Shown in pieces: positions 22,899 to 36,700 of a stretch of 64,000 nt of DNA (position 1 is its first letter; each line of letters opens with the position of its first letter). The position numbers and the translations under genes are program-made. The DNA is from Telmatactis stephensoni. Its lineage: Eukaryota; Cnidaria; Anthozoa; Actiniaria; Isophelliidae. The notes beneath the pieces are model-generated. The model was not told the DNA's origin. It saw nothing but the letters and a program-made list of their open reading frames with translations, and did not search any database. The stretch is taken from assembly GCA_029948255.1 (NCBI GenBank), contig JALIZF010001822.1, forward strand, positions 744,001 through 808,000, read 5' to 3'.

Positions 22899-23350
22899 TT
22901 TTCATGAAAAGAATTCTAAGGTCAAATTAACACTTGATTTTACAGTGCATGTAAAACCTAGACCTTGGTGGTATAAAGCAGGCAATAATATATCTACTTG
23001 CTTTACAAAAAATACCACAAACTGTCATTAGACTGATTTAACAAACCACAGTCAAAGAGGACACTGTGTACAGGGATAAATTTTGTTCCATTGTGCACGG
23101 TACAAATTTTGTTCAAAATGACCATTGAAAGCACTGAAATCAAGAAGAGGAGAGCAAGTAAAATGCCATCCTGAACATGGTGATGCAACATCTTCATAGT
23201 AGTCACACAACAAATGAGTGTGATATGTTTGTCATTTCATGGACATATTGTCATGTTTACTGAATCACCCTATTGACATTGGTGTTATAAAACACCAATA
23301 AAGTATACAAATTACTGCAATATCTACTTGAACCAATATCACCTGTAGAA

Positions 23351-26300
23351 TCATGAATTTGTGGCATCTTCTTGTTCAGCAGCCTCAGCTACCTGCAATG
23401 AGATCCACTTGTTGTAGTATAGCTATTAATTTGACATTAAAAGAGTATAAGAATATCTATACACATCAAGTATATTTGTTATAAAATAACTCTCATATAA
23501 TGCGCACTCTGATTGTCAATTTGTTTTTTTTGCTATTGTTTTCTTTTTCCTATTTTCGTCTATTTGCATGTTAGTTATTTTTATAAAAGAAATAAAAAAC
23601 AGTTTCTAGTGTCTGATAGCCTGATTAAAACACTTGTGATGTTGGGAGAACACTCAAGAGCTGTCCACAACACTCTCTCGTGTTCTCCCAACATCACGCA
23701 TGTTTTGATCAGGCTATCAAACACGGGGATCTGTTTTTTATTCCTTAACTTACTGTACTCCTGTTTAAATCATAACAAGCAGTTAAAATAAAACAGCAAT
23801 AAAATTACACATAAGTATCTGTACTGGAAGATTGTCTGGGTTGTAAAGTAGGGAGCTTGTCATCTGTCTTAGAGGGATGTCTCCTTTAAGGAGATGATTG
23901 TTTTAGAGAGGTGTCTGTCTTAGGGAGATGTCTGTTTTAGGGAGGTGTCTGTCTTAGGGAGGTGTCTGTCTTAGGGAGATGTCGGTTTTAGGGAGATGTC
24001 TGTCTTAGAGAGGTGTCTGTCTTAGGGAGTTTAAGGAAGGTGACTCTGTGACTGTCTAAGGTAGGTGTCCATCTTAGTGAGGTGTCTGTCTTTGAGAAGT
24101 GTCTATCTGATATTTTATCTACTTCTTAAAACTTGAGCATATTAAGATTAAGCAAATGCATTAGAAGAAGCAAAGTTAGCTAACCTCGGATTTAACAGCA
24201 TTAATATCTTGATTTTGTTTGTCTTCAGGGCTGACTATTTCTATATTATGTTCCTTTTCCCAGTGTTTTAATAATTCATCTTGACTTTTCCAAATCTGCA
24301 TACAGTTAGGGCAAATAAAACCCTAAATGTGACAAAGATACAAGTCAGACCACACACACCAGTAATTCCATGGCCTACTCTCCCTGAATAGTGGAGTGGG
24401 TTCTTTAATGTCCCTCCAATTCAAGTCGTGAAGTGTGGAAAGACTGGGCCTACGGTTTAACACCCTTATCCAAGAAGACGTGAAGGTCTAACCATTTGCA
24501 GATGTAATTACAAAGGCAGCACCTTCACCTCAATTATTTAAAGACCCTGAGTGTTGGTCCAGTTAGGAATTGAACCCCGACCTTGCACACAGAAGACCAG
24601 TGCTCAACCAACACAGCCAACTTGGTAACTGGGTGACTATGAAGGAGTGTGGCATGGGGTGCTGCTCTGTATCATATCTCAACATGTGATTGGATTTGAG
24701 ACAAATACACTGACTAATGAAATCAGTGAGACATGACAAGACACAGCAAATCATGCCATGGGCTATTTCAGAGTTGTACGAAAACTGTTGTTTAGGAATC
24801 ATTTTGAGGAATCATTTCTGGGGCCACCACAATTAATGACTTTATTGTTATATAGGTGTTTTTTCCCCTCTTGAAATAATGTTACTATTATAATTATTGT
24901 ATTTTTTGTCATTACTACATTAATGAAGATTTGAAATGTAGCAATAGTGGTTAAAATATTAAATATAATATATCATTAAATACTAATGAGAGCTTTGAAA
25001 TAGCCAGGCAGCTTTTTGAGAGACAGGTTTTAAAGAATTAAATAGCTGTTAAGGTAGACATAAAGAGATGAAGATCATTATTGGTAGGTCTCAATACTCA
25101 GGGCCTAACATCTGGAAACATTATTGTGATTAACAGACTGGATATGTAAAGCCTTGTTCACATGAATGATGCAAATGCAAGTCCAAGCACAAGTGGAAAT
25201 GCATGGAAAAGAAAAACTTTCTTGTGCTTGTATTTGTGCTTGCACTTGACCTTTTAACACAAGCCATCGTGTCTTTGTCTTTGCGAAGACCTTAACTACA
25301 CATACCTATCTACTTCATCCTTGCATTTGCATTCATGTGTGAACAATGTTTGCACTTGCATTTTAATTTGTGTTTGCTGTTCTATTCTGTTACCTCTACT
25401 TCTTGTGGTTGAGGACTGATAACCACTGGCTCTTCATCAACAGGTGGGTTGATAACCTTTCTATTTTTCCTTCATAAGATAAAATGCTATAGATGAAGAT
25501 ATTATATACATGCTGTTATGGCAACAGTTGCCATAGTAATGGTTACTATGGGTGTAGTTCCTCAAAGAGCAAGGAAATATAGGAATCATTTATTCCAATC
25601 AATGCAGAGTACAAATTCTCACACTATAATAGTCAACTGACCTCTCTAATTTTTGTTGATCAATACTTTGTTTGGATGCTATGGCACTTCGAAGGCATTC
25701 CTGTGTGTTGAGAATAACCATAGTTGTATACACAAAGCTTCTTTTAGATATACAAATAGTATAAGGGATGAATGGAAACTTGTAACACCTTACAAAAATA
25801 GGCGCATAATATGCACATGTAGCTAGAGCCATTGTATAGCTGTCCGTGAATTAAGGATATTAGTTGAGTATTAGTTTCTTACGAGGCTCACATATCCTCC
25901 GAAGAGGCTCAGTTCGCTTTTGTTTCCGCAGGAGATTGTTTATCAGCAAACTTTGTTCCTTGTATGGAATCAGCGAGTGTTGTTTTCCATTTCTTGTAGT
26001 TGCTTCGCTCTGGTCTAGCTCTGAATTGTGGCTAAAACATCCATGTTATTTATTCCATGAGGCAGCTTACGAGCAAATAATTATTTGAGAGATAACTGGT
26101 TCCGAGTCTTTTTCTTTATCAGTGAAGATCATTCCAGACTGCTAATTGGTCCCGAAGTTTACTGAGTGTTGACTTTTGCTGAAGTTTTGCCGAGTGTGGA
26201 GCTCCTGTGGTGGTTACGGACTTACAACATGATGACATAGTGGCTAGGGCCTCTACAAGGCTCTAGCCACAAAAAGGGAGATAACTTACTGATGTTTTAA

Positions 26301-28123
26301 GCCTTAGCCATTTGTCGTATGGACTCCAAGAAGGGCTAAGGCTGGCAACATCAGCAAGTCATCTCTCTTTTTTATGTGATGTAACAAGTTTCCATTCATT
26401 CCTTGTTGTATCTTTATACACCGATTAAGCCCAAACTAGTTTACTCTCACTGACCCGAGTCTCCTCCCTCTATCCTTTGTCTGATTAAAGCTACACTGGT
26501 TAAGCTATATGAATCACAGTGAAACAAAAGAGAAAACTTCTTGCTTAAATGACTATTTTCAAAACAATATTGAGTTACAAGTACCATTTACCTGGATAAT
26601 AGTGAAATGGGGAATAGATCTCATACTCTTTACTGCTCTGTTGCATAGAAAACAGGTATTTGTTAAAATAATTATACAAGTCTACAGATGAAATATATTT
26701 TTCTGTGTGGGATTGTACCTGATAGAATAGTCTAAGTCATAGCACACACCATTGACTTGCTGATGAAATCCTTGCATTTCTACCTGTTACAGAATGGAGT
26801 GAATGTGAAATACAAAATATATATCAACCAAATAACAAAGAACTTGCCATCAATGTAGAAATCCACAAAAACAGGTGAATTGATAGATGGATAAATTGAA
26901 AGATCAATGAAAAGAGGGGTGAAAAAAAAAAGGAATAAAGAAAGAAGGAATTAAAGAAGGAAAGGAAAGGAAGGAGGGTGGAAGAGAGGAAGGAAGCAAA
27001 GAAGCAAGGAAGTGAGGAAGGAAGTGAGGAAGGCAGGCAGGAAGGAAGGAAGGAAGGAAGGAAGGAAGGGAGAGATGAGGGAGGGAAGGAAGGAAAGATG
27101 GAAGGAAGAAAGGAAGGAAGGAAGAAAGGGAGGGAGGAGGGAAGAGGTAGGGCAGGAGGGGAAGAAGGAAGGAAGGGATGAACAAAGGAGGGAAGAAATG
27201 GATAGCTTGATAGAAGAGTTTATGGATAGACAGATGAAAGATTGATAATTAAATAAATGAATCTATATGAATGCAGTGGTTTCAATATGACTGAGAAAAC
27301 AAGATGGTTACAACAAGAATTTCAAATGTTTTTATAGACATCACAGCGTGCTCCATTACATACTTATATAAACCTACCCTACATGGTTAATTCAGCCAGC
27401 AATACAAACTGCTTGCAATGCAATTTTAGGGAATTTGGTGCGAGAGCAAAATTGCCGAGTGTTTCATGTCTGGCAACACAGGCAGCGACGATGTCTCTCA
27501 ATAGAGAGAAAGAAAGTTGCAGAAAGTTCAAAAGTTTTCTCTGCAACATTTAAAAAATGGCACGCTTGTAGTGAATGTTGCAGAGTGATGACAGACACTG
27601 CAATTTTTCTTTGCAACAAAATATAAAACTGCATTGCCAACGTGAGAAAAAAATTGCAGCGTGTATCGCCAGCTTTATGAACATTCATGTAGCTGATTTA
27701 GCATGTATGGCTGGATGGTTCGATGGATGTGGAAGGAAGAATAAATAAAGCCGAATTCAGTGAGTTAAAATAAACATATCAACAAACAAACAAACAAATA
27801 AATTAAATTAATTAATTAATTAATTAATATGCTTACCTTTTTATTGACAAGTTGAGGAACTGATCTCTTCACATGTTCATGTATTCTAAACAATCCAACT
27901 GAGGGCTCGTTGACCATAAGATGAATGCTCTCAATAAACTTTTCTGATACTAAAACCCAACAACTTTAAAGTTAAACCCAACTCAAAGACGTAAAGTTTA
28001 CACAGTGCTAATATTGGCAATACATATTTTATATTGATTCATAAAATTGGCAACAAAGAAATAACACAAACCTTTCTTGACTCTGTATTCTGTTTCTGGA
28101 TGTTGAGCTTGTAATCCTGACAT
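23351..28123 (-). CDS. BORCS8-like protein with C-terminal EEA1-type C2H2 zinc finger
   Basis: Minus-strand gene with seven coding exons: 28123-28072, 27949-27837, 26783-26719, 25740-25642, 25460-25394, 24322-24185 and 23392-23351. All phases match, giving 576 nt (191 codons plus stop). Residues 1-110 resemble BORCS8, a subunit of the BORC complex that couples lysosomes to Arl8 and kinesin: KKVSEKFIES, then VNEPSVGLFRIHEHVKRS and the EMQGFHQQ region. A linker rich in Pro, Val and Glu (111-132) is followed by GFICPNC...LLKHWEKEH, a C2H2 finger with C136, C139, H152 and H157. The spacing C-x2-C-x12-H-x4-H and the GFICP opening match the N-terminal Rab5-binding fingers of EEA1 and Rabenosyn-5. 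Human BORCS8 is about 119 residues and lacks this finger. Two acceptors (25740 and 25460) were chosen to keep phase and have weak pyrimidine tracts. Confidence 0.8.
23590..23755. mobile_element. near-perfect hairpin element 3
   Basis: Arms of about 70 nt: CTGATAGCCTGATTAAAACA and TGATGTTGGGAGAACAC on the left are mirrored on the right, with an ACTCTCTCG apex. No coding capacity. It is in the last intron of the BORCS8-like gene. Confidence 0.7.
23868..24115. repeat. minisatellite, unit about 18-20 bp
   Basis: Tandem variants of TGTCTGTCTTAGGGAGG, about a dozen copies, degenerating at both ends. TTAGGG occurs inside the unit but is not itself tandem, so this is not telomeric. Confidence 0.85.
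24364..24612 (-). mobile_element. tRNA-derived SINE (family 2)
   Basis: On the minus strand the head has an A-box-like TGGCTGTGTTGGTTGAGCA and B box GGGGTTCAATTCC, followed by a body with GGTGCTGCCTTTGTAATTA and TTAGACCTTCACGTCTTC. The same body occurs at 61553-61650. Confidence 0.7.
25152..25348. mobile_element. MITE-like inverted repeat
   Basis: Left end CCTTGTTCACATGAATGATG with GCAAATGCAAG is mirrored at the right end (CTTGCATTTGCATTCATGTG, then TGAACAATG). The interior contains inverted AAGCACAAG-type words. It is in an intron of the BORCS8-like gene. Confidence 0.65.
26930..27190. repeat. purine-rich (GGAA)n tract
   Basis: About 250 bp of GGAAGGAAG-type polypurine in the BORCS8-like gene intron. 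Long open frames on both strands here are low-complexity artefacts. Confidence 0.9.
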
Positions 28124-28454
28124 ATCTACCAAAAATCCAACACAATTCTCGTATTTACAGAAAGAACTTAGTTTAGACTAAAGAGAGAACGTCTTACCAC
28201 TACGAATGTTATACATCTGACTATCTAGCATAGTTTCAGCTACGAAAAAGTCGGATATTCCTGTCATGTCCGAACTGCTCTGGCCGCCATATTGAATGGT
28301 ACAAAATACTTTTAAAATTGGGATTCCTGTGTCCGATCCTTTGCACCGTTTCATTCTTGGATTTTCGTTCTTGAAAGCTCATTTTTGCTGAAATGCCAAA
28401 AGATATATGAAAAAGATAAATGAAAGGAATAATAAGAGGAAAGAAAGGAAGAAA

Positions 28455-28805
28455 AAGATAAAAAAATCTCGTCCACGACAGGATTCGAACGCGAAACTCC
28501 CGCATCAACTCAATCAACACCCCCCGGAAACCCCCCGGACATAAAGTTAAAGAAATAAATAGTAATAAAAAAAAATAAGTAAGAAATTGAAAAATAAATT
28601 TTGGGACGATTCTCCCGAGACATTCTGTGAAGCTGAGACATCGAATCGACTTACGTTACGGATGAAGATTTCGGCCCCATCCACGCTATCCCGGCGCTAC
28701 ATATTACAGTTGTCTTAGCCCGAAGGCCAGGGAGGGAGACGATATCCGGACCCTAATCCATACCTTTAGATATCACCTTAGACCGCTGCGCTACCTAGAC
28801 ACTTA
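28455..28805 (-). mobile_element. possible tRNA-derived SINE remnants
   Basis: Minus-strand tRNA-like words at both ends: GTTCGAATCC near 28490 and GGTAGCGCAGCGGTCTAAGG near 28780. Possibly two decayed SINEs. Weak call. The sequence from 28806 to 29583 shows no gene and presumably holds the divergent promoters of the BORCS8-like and band 4.1 genes. Confidence 0.35.
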
Positions 28806-29583
28806 ATGATTATAATGTCTAATTGGGGTAGTCTATTCGGCGAAGTTTCATTGTAATGCTAATATGGTTGTCCTATGTCCTCAGGGGGATTATTGAACCA
28901 ATCAGAGTCCAGCCCAATCGAACAATGGTCAGCTGCAAGAACCAATCAGAAGTCCAGTAAAGCTTTTCAAATCCGCGGACGGAATTTAGGGTTTGAAACT
29001 TTAATGCTAATAATCATTTTATATTAATTCTAGTTATTTCGTTTAAACTGGAAGGAGTACCCCTTTCCCCCTATCCCCCCGCAAGATTATTCTTGTCCAA
29101 AGACGCGCGCATTTGTAAGAACCACATGGCACATTTTTGCACAGTTGCGCTTTGCGGTACGCGGTAACTCGAGATTTGCGCGCAAAATTCCCCAACACTA
29201 CGTGCTCAAAGATCATGTTGTTTTTGTTTTAACCCTTGTAATCGTTGTTTGTTTTGTGTATAATAGTGGTTGTGTTAAATCATGTAAATAACCCCCAGTG
29301 TTCAAATCGGTCAAGACTTGTTATTATATATACTCTGTGACGTAAGTTAAGGACACCATTAGTTATCAGTGATAAGACAATATTATTTAGTAGGACATTG
29401 ACCTCTGTCACGCATCGCTCGCGGCAATTAGCATACAGTGTCCGGTTTGTAAATCCGATCAACATTTCGGATATAAATTATTCAAATCCACTTCAAGGAC
29501 AAAATCGGTCAGTTTTGTGATCAGATGACGGTATTTGTTCACCAGAAGGAAACATCTTTGTGAAATATCAATTACGTGTTGAA

Positions 29584-32500
29584 ATGGCGTGTTTTGGTAG
29601 AAGGGAAACCGAGTATTTTTGTCATGTAGTTCTGCTTGATGAAAGCGAGTTCCCTGTTACAATTCAAGTGAGTACTTCTTGATGTTTGAGGACATTTTGT
29701 AGCAAATGAGCAGCGTGTATCTAATACCAATAATCATCTAATAAATAGATCAATGTAGAAGTATTTGCTGTGGCAAAAGTGATCCAATATCGATATCACA
29801 GTACTTTACTAATTACGTTGTATATGATGACTGAAATTTGTATATTTGCTCTTGTAAGCAACCACTTTACTAATTTGTATACATCCTTGTACGTCTAAAG
29901 TACCAGCAATATCACATTTCTGAAGCTAAATTTTATTCCAACTTATTTAAAGGGTAGTGAGTTAATAAAGGAAAACCACCGGGGAATACCACTTACGTGC
30001 TGCTTGTAAATTTCCTAACGAACTTCTGTTTGTAGATTGCTAAGTTAAAAAGCCTTGCATTATTACAACAAAATAAACCATTTTGTATGTCGTGTTGCTG
30101 TAAACTAACACAACAAATTGGTAATACTTTGTTTATTGCTTGCGTGAACAAAAAGCTCCTAAAACATATTCGTTGTTATGGAATTCACGTATCGCTAAGT
30201 CGAACCAAACTATTCGCTTCAATTTTTAATACATGTGATATGATATTGTGAAGGAAATAAGTATTGTAATAAACAGCAGGTAAGACACTGAAAATTGATA
30301 ATAATCAACCACAATAATCACGAACGAAGCTGGAGTCTGACTTTTATACCGAAAGAAAATCTGGAATGGCTAAATGGAAGTGGATGGTGGAATGCGTTAC
30401 ATCCTCTTTACGAAACGTACCAGGAATTCGACCTTAGACTCTTCTTCTCAGTTACATTTGAAGTAAAGAAGCTTTAAACACCAAAGAGATGCAGTTGGAT
30501 GTGTATGCGCATTTTTGGGGGGTGGGGAGGGGGATATCGTTTATGCGCGCCCTAATATTTGGAACCGTGAAATCAACTACCAGACATGCCAGACAACATA
30601 CACAGATTTACTTCCTCGACAGATTTGTTCCTAATTAAGTTTACACAAAGTTTCTTTTCCTGTCTATAAGGATTTAAATGTTTTTATTTTCTGTAGAGTT
30701 CAACAAGGGGTCAAGAAGTCTTGGACAAAGTCTATGACCACTTGAACCTCCTGGAGAAAGATTACTTCGGTCTGCGATACATCGATAAATCAAGTCTTTC
30801 AGTGAGTAAATACTGTCCTCTGTTGGATTAATCCTTATCCATTGGATATAAGATAAGTGGATACGTTTCCCAATAAATTTAAGCGCTGGATAAGGAGTTA
30901 TCTAACGGATAGCGCTGTATACTTTAGTTCACGCAACCAGACCTTCTCTAGCCGGAGTGGTTGTCACATACTTCATTGTGGGCAATGGATGAACTACACA
31001 TCACGCTGCTAAGACGTCAGACACACTTACATTCAAAATGGATACAAGACACTATGCCAGTTAGTTAATAATTATTTGCATTTATTAATATTTTCAGAGA
31101 TGGCTCGATCCAATGAAACTAGTAATGAAGCAATTAAGATGTAAGTTAACTTTAAGATTGTTTTGTCCCGTTGCAAGATATTCTCATGCAATTCCATTTT
31201 TTTTATTTATGCAAAATTCCCTACTTTCAATTCTCCAATTCTCATTCTTTTCCTTTCTTTTATTCTCAGCTGGTCCACCTTACCTGCTGTATTTTTGTGT
31301 TAAGTTCTATGCTTCTGATCCGTGTCTTCTTCACGAAGAACTCACCAGGTAACACAATCTGTCACTCTTCCTGGTAAGGGAGAAGAAGAGAGAGAAACTC
31401 ATAAAGGCCCTTCCAAACTAGCAGTTTTTTATGATAAATAACTTTTGCTTGTGTGGATGGGAAAATTTGACTCAAACTTCAAATGTATGTTTTCTTGACA
31501 AAAAAAAAAAAAAAAAAAAAAAAAGAAAGAAAGAAAGAAAGAAAAAAAAGAGAAAAAATCCATTTGCCATAGAAAAGTTGTCATTAAATATGCCATAGAA
31601 AGTTTGCTGGTGGAAAATGTCCAGTGGAAAGGCAACGTCACAACGCGAACAACAAAACTGCGTAGATTATTGTTACAATTCTATGAAATTACACCTTGTT
31701 TCATGTATACAGAATATTATTACGTTTTCAAGACATTAGGTTTTGTCTTGAAGTATTCGACGTGATCTATGCTCAGCAAATGAACTCCACTATGGCGCGC
31801 GAACTCCCGGCGGAAACCATAAGCCTAGATACGTTGAGATGGGGGAGGGTGTGGTGCGAGATAACTGTTATGGATGTCCGTAAAAACAAACCAAAGGAAG
31901 TGAGTTTGTTTGATTACGTTTCAGCTCCACTTCCTCTGCTTTAGGCACGTGGATTCGATTCATTATGGAATAAACAGAGTATCGTTAACGGGTCTTTTTG
32001 TACGTGTTTTATATGTAATTCTCAAACGTAATGTATTCTCTTGCGTTTACGTACTGATGATTTTAAAACATTTATAAGTGCGCCTTGTGCTGTATGTCGA
32101 TAAAAATGTCCTTATCTTTGAGTACAGAAATGATTTCTTGTTTTAGGTATCTCTTCTTTCAACAATTAAAGAGGGATATATTTCAAGGAAGGTAAGGAAA
32201 TGATGTCATAGATGTAAATACGACAATTATTGCACTCCAACCAAAGCTTTACTGTAAGGGCTTTTCACGCGAGCAAAAGCCAGTGAAGAGCGGTGCATTG
32301 TGACTCAGAGGATATTTTGAGAAGGAAACCTTTAACAGTTTCTGCATACCAGAAAATATTTTTACAACCCTATATTTTTGTTGGGCGATAACCTGATAAC
32401 CTGATAAACCAACCACCCACTTTGGCTAGCCAACACTATCCTGCGCGCTTTGCCGCACGTCGCTTAAAACTTGGTTTCGTATTGACACTTTAAGGAATTT

Positions 32501-33702
32501 CCTGCATTTTATGATCGCACTTTTAAGTTAGAATTTGGTTTCTACCCCTTTACCACTTTACCAAGCCATAATTATCCTGCGCACTTTGCCACACGTCGCT
32601 TAAAACTTGGTTTTGTATTATCTGTATTTTATGATCAAACTTTTAAGTTAAAATTTGGTTTCTACCACATTTGAATATTGTCAGCATTATCCATTGTATC
32701 CTGCATTACCTTATGTGTCCATATATAACTTGGTATTCTATTGAAAATTCCTCAGGATTTTGTAAATATTATTTTGTACCTTTAAATATATATGTTTTTA
32801 TTCTAAATATGCATTAAAAATGACATTTGTTATTCTTGTTATTGTAGACTACCATGTTCACAGAACATATTGTCCGAGATATCAGCCTACGCCCTGCAAT
32901 GTGAGTCCAGTCAATAATCTCCAAATCCCCCGCTCCAAATGTACAAAATTATGATCCCATTAAAAGTGAAAAACCAGTTCCCGATCCTAACAATTATCCC
33001 TCATCGCAATATTTCTGAGTTTGATTCCGGCCTGATCCTAAGCTGATCCAGGATCCCCTATACTTCGATACAACCTTGAAATGTTCATGATATATCAAGA
33101 TACCGATCTTCAACATGGTATAAATATTGTTTCACTTCTTTTAGCTGAGCTTGGTGACTACTGCAGTACGCAACACACAACTGGTTACGTGTCGGAGTTT
33201 CGTTTTATACCAAAGCAAGTAAGTGACTTCACTGAGTACTAAATTACCTGACGCGCCGGGTCATATGATGTTGCGATAACTAACGCGCTCCATGACGGAT
33301 TCTCTCTGCAACAATACAGGCGTTATATATAGAGCCGAAGATTAGCGAAATATTAATCATGACAGAGAGGTGTTGATGGAAGATATTCCGTATGAGCGCG
33401 GAAAAGCCAGCGGCACGACCGTCCAGTACTGTGAAGGTGCAAGTTTCTTGCCTTGTTTGGAGTGTTGTAAATCACTATCGATATCGATTATGTGGTTTCT
33501 TGTAGTTTAATGTGAAATGTGCTTCTTTGCTAGAGCAAGTATTGCTAAATACTACGCTTTATTTACCGCTGATTTCTTTCTGTATTGATTTGAAGACTGA
33601 AGAACTTGAAGCAAAGATAAGTGAATCACACAAGAAACTGACGTAAGGTTTATTAAAATTTTGAAATAATTATTATATTTATCGGTATCTCCGGCTTTAT
33701 AG

Positions 33703-33742
<40 letters not shown>

Positions 33743-36700
33743 GTAGGCTCATCATAGTAGGCTCATCATTAGCCAGCGTTATTACCTACATCCGCCCTCG
33801 GATGATGATGATGATGATGATGATGATTATCATCTGGCCACTTTTTCGCAACAGGATGCGCTCCTCCTCTCTTCCGTTTCATCACCATTATCAACCCGAT
33901 CATTTCACAAGACCGCTTTAGAAAAGCTACCTTGGGTTCCAGGGGTTTATCGTCTCGTTCCGACTATTTATTCGATAGGAGAGTCAGCTTCGGTGCTCGC
34001 CTGACTCACAAGAGAAAAGCTCTCCAAAGAAAGCGAAAAATAAACCCCTGGAGCCTAAGGTATAGAAAAGCTTAAGTTGTATACATATAAGTTTGTTTTT
34101 AACTGATGTCAATCTTTTTAATACGAGTTCCATCCTGAATTCTGATTCATAGGTTTTATCGAGTTTAATCGATACTTCCATATTTGTTCCAACTGCCATT
34201 ATTCCTGCAACTGAGATTGTAATCTAACACTGACTAATACTTCATAGCGGCATCGTGCCATCAGTGGCTGAGTTCATGTACTTAGACAAAGTGAAGTGGC
34301 TGGAGATGTATGGAGTCGATTTACACTTAGTTAAGGTGAAAACAAAACACGTTTCTTCTAAATTTAATAATGTCTCTAAAAGCGTCTTTGATCGCGTTTC
34401 AAAATGTCAAAAAGAATGTCTGATCAATCGTTCTGATATTCCTGCTACAACAAGAGTTAGAACATTTTTTTATGCACGGAAAAGTGGTCATCTAAAAATA
34501 CATTTGCATTGACCTACGGCTGGGGCGTGGCCAAAGTGCATTTCGAAGGGAGAGGGGTGCCCTGGGGTGTCGCACGCGGTTTTTCTTGCCTTTTGCATAA
34601 TGTAAGTTCGTCTTTTGAGAATTTATCTCACCAGCCATTATAGCACTTAATGTTGTCGGTACCTTTTTGGTAGATAAAAATGAATGGATCAGTCATGTGG
34701 TAAATCAATCACCCATAATGTAACAATAAATGTTATGGTTGTTTCCTAGGGAGAAGATGACATGGAATACTTTGTTGCTTTGAAACCAGCTGGTGTTGTT
34801 GTATATAACAAGAAAACACCAGTTGGAACTTATTTATGGTGCCAGTAGTAGGTTCATAAATCAAAGAGAATGTTGCTTTCATACCGAATTTTTCGGCTAA
34901 GTAGTAGATAAAACGACAGCGTTGAGAGTTTGCTTTTTTTTAATCTTTCCACAGGCCCAAGATAACAAAAATAGATTTTAAAGGAAAGAAGTTTTATCTT
35001 AACGTTATGGGTAAAGAGGTAAGATTGTTGTAAGCTCTTATCCTATGCGCGCTTTTCAAGAGCCTGTCTAATGACTACCTCTTCACAATGACCAGATTTT
35101 TAACCCTGATTTCCGGCACTCCACACACTTGTATTCTACGTGACGTCCGAAAAAATACAGAGAGTTTTTACTGGATGTGACGCTAGCTACGGTATGCACT
35201 AGGACAGCCACTGATGTGGTATAGTAAATTAACGCACGCTAATGAGCCAATCAGCTTACAGGATTTCGTAGAGAGCGCGTAGTTTGAATATTAACATTGA
35301 ATAATCCATGCTGTACTTTCTGGGTGTACAGCTTATTTAGCCTTAGGAAAGTATATTCTGTATATGTTGAATAAATTCTCAAAGAATGGACGAATTTCTT
35401 ACAAATCACAGCATCAGTTTATCAGCTGGACAAGGATTTATTCAAACGATAGCGCTATCCACTATGTGCAATATTACTGACGCACTGCACGCTTTGATAT
35501 CCACGAGTTACCAACTATAATAATTGTTTATCTTTCAGGGTAGGGAGTATATTTATGTGTTTTATTTGGCAAATAAATCAGCTTGTAAACATTTATGGAA
35601 ATGTTGTGTTGAACACCACGCGTTTTTCAGGTATGTCATGTTAGTACGTGAAACACGTTAACATTTTACTTCATTAGTGAATTACGGAGGCGTTGCGTTT
35701 TCCGTTTCACAAAACGTGCGTAAGACTTGTAACTTGCGAACTTTGTGAATCCACGTGTACTCGTTAGTTACCAAGGTGTTTACGTTGAGTTACGAAGGCG
35801 TTGCGTTTCCGTTTACAAAACGTGCGTAAGACTTGTAACTTGCGAACTTTGTGAACCCACGTGTACTCGTTCGTTACCAAGGTGTTTACGTAGAGTTACG
35901 AAGGCGTTGCGTTTCCGTTTACAAAACGTGCGTAAGACTTACAACTTGCGAACTTTGTGAATCAACGTTTACTCTCGTTACTTATGCTTGTTTGAAGAGT
36001 TCCTATGGTTTTGTTTTTACAGACTAGATAAGGTAAAACCTCCACCACAGTCTAATATTGGTGGATTTCTACGCACAGGTTCAGGGTTTAGATACAGGTA
36101 TATTTGGTGATTTGCGTAGCCTGGATGGTTGCTGCTGTAGACCGTCAGCAACGCAGGCTACAATAGTATTTGCGAGAAACTCGCGATACATGCTCTACTT
36201 CCTTTCATAGTAGTATCTATCGATATGCAATCACCTAACAGCTCACCATATTAGTTTCCTGTAGCTCAGTTGTAGAGCATCCGTCTAGAGTTTGGATGGT
36301 CGTGGGTTCCTCATCTCAGTGTCATCTGGAACTCAGATTTTTCCATCCTTTAGTGTGTTTCAAAGTGGGAGTGCATGGTTCAGTCATAATTTGATTGCAA
36401 TATCACCTTTGCTTGGCCGCCCTAAACGCTGCTTCTACAGAGAGGAACGTTGCACATTTAATTTAGTAATGAATATGATTGTATTTTAGTGGAAGAACTC
36501 AGAAAGAAGCTTTAGAAGAAGGCAATAGAATAAGGCGTCCAAGTCCATGGGTACAAAGGTCAGTATGATATATGATAGGGCTATGGCTGTATGGAACTAT
36601 TCGACACTTTTCTTAATTTTACTTAATTTTGTTACTTATGCAGGAAGCCAAGTAAACGATATGAGCGACGTGACAGTCAATTTAGCGAGAAAGGTAATCT

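Noticed and set aside
23868..24115. Interstitial telomere repeat because of TTAGGG words
   Set aside because: TTAGGG occurs once per longer unit and is not in tandem; it is a minisatellite.
31696..31944. Open frame after a splice-like ATACAG, considered as the FERM exon following 31348
   Set aside because: The translation does not look like a FERM F2 lobe. The exon at 32147-32191 ([10 protein letters not shown]) fits phase and family exactly.
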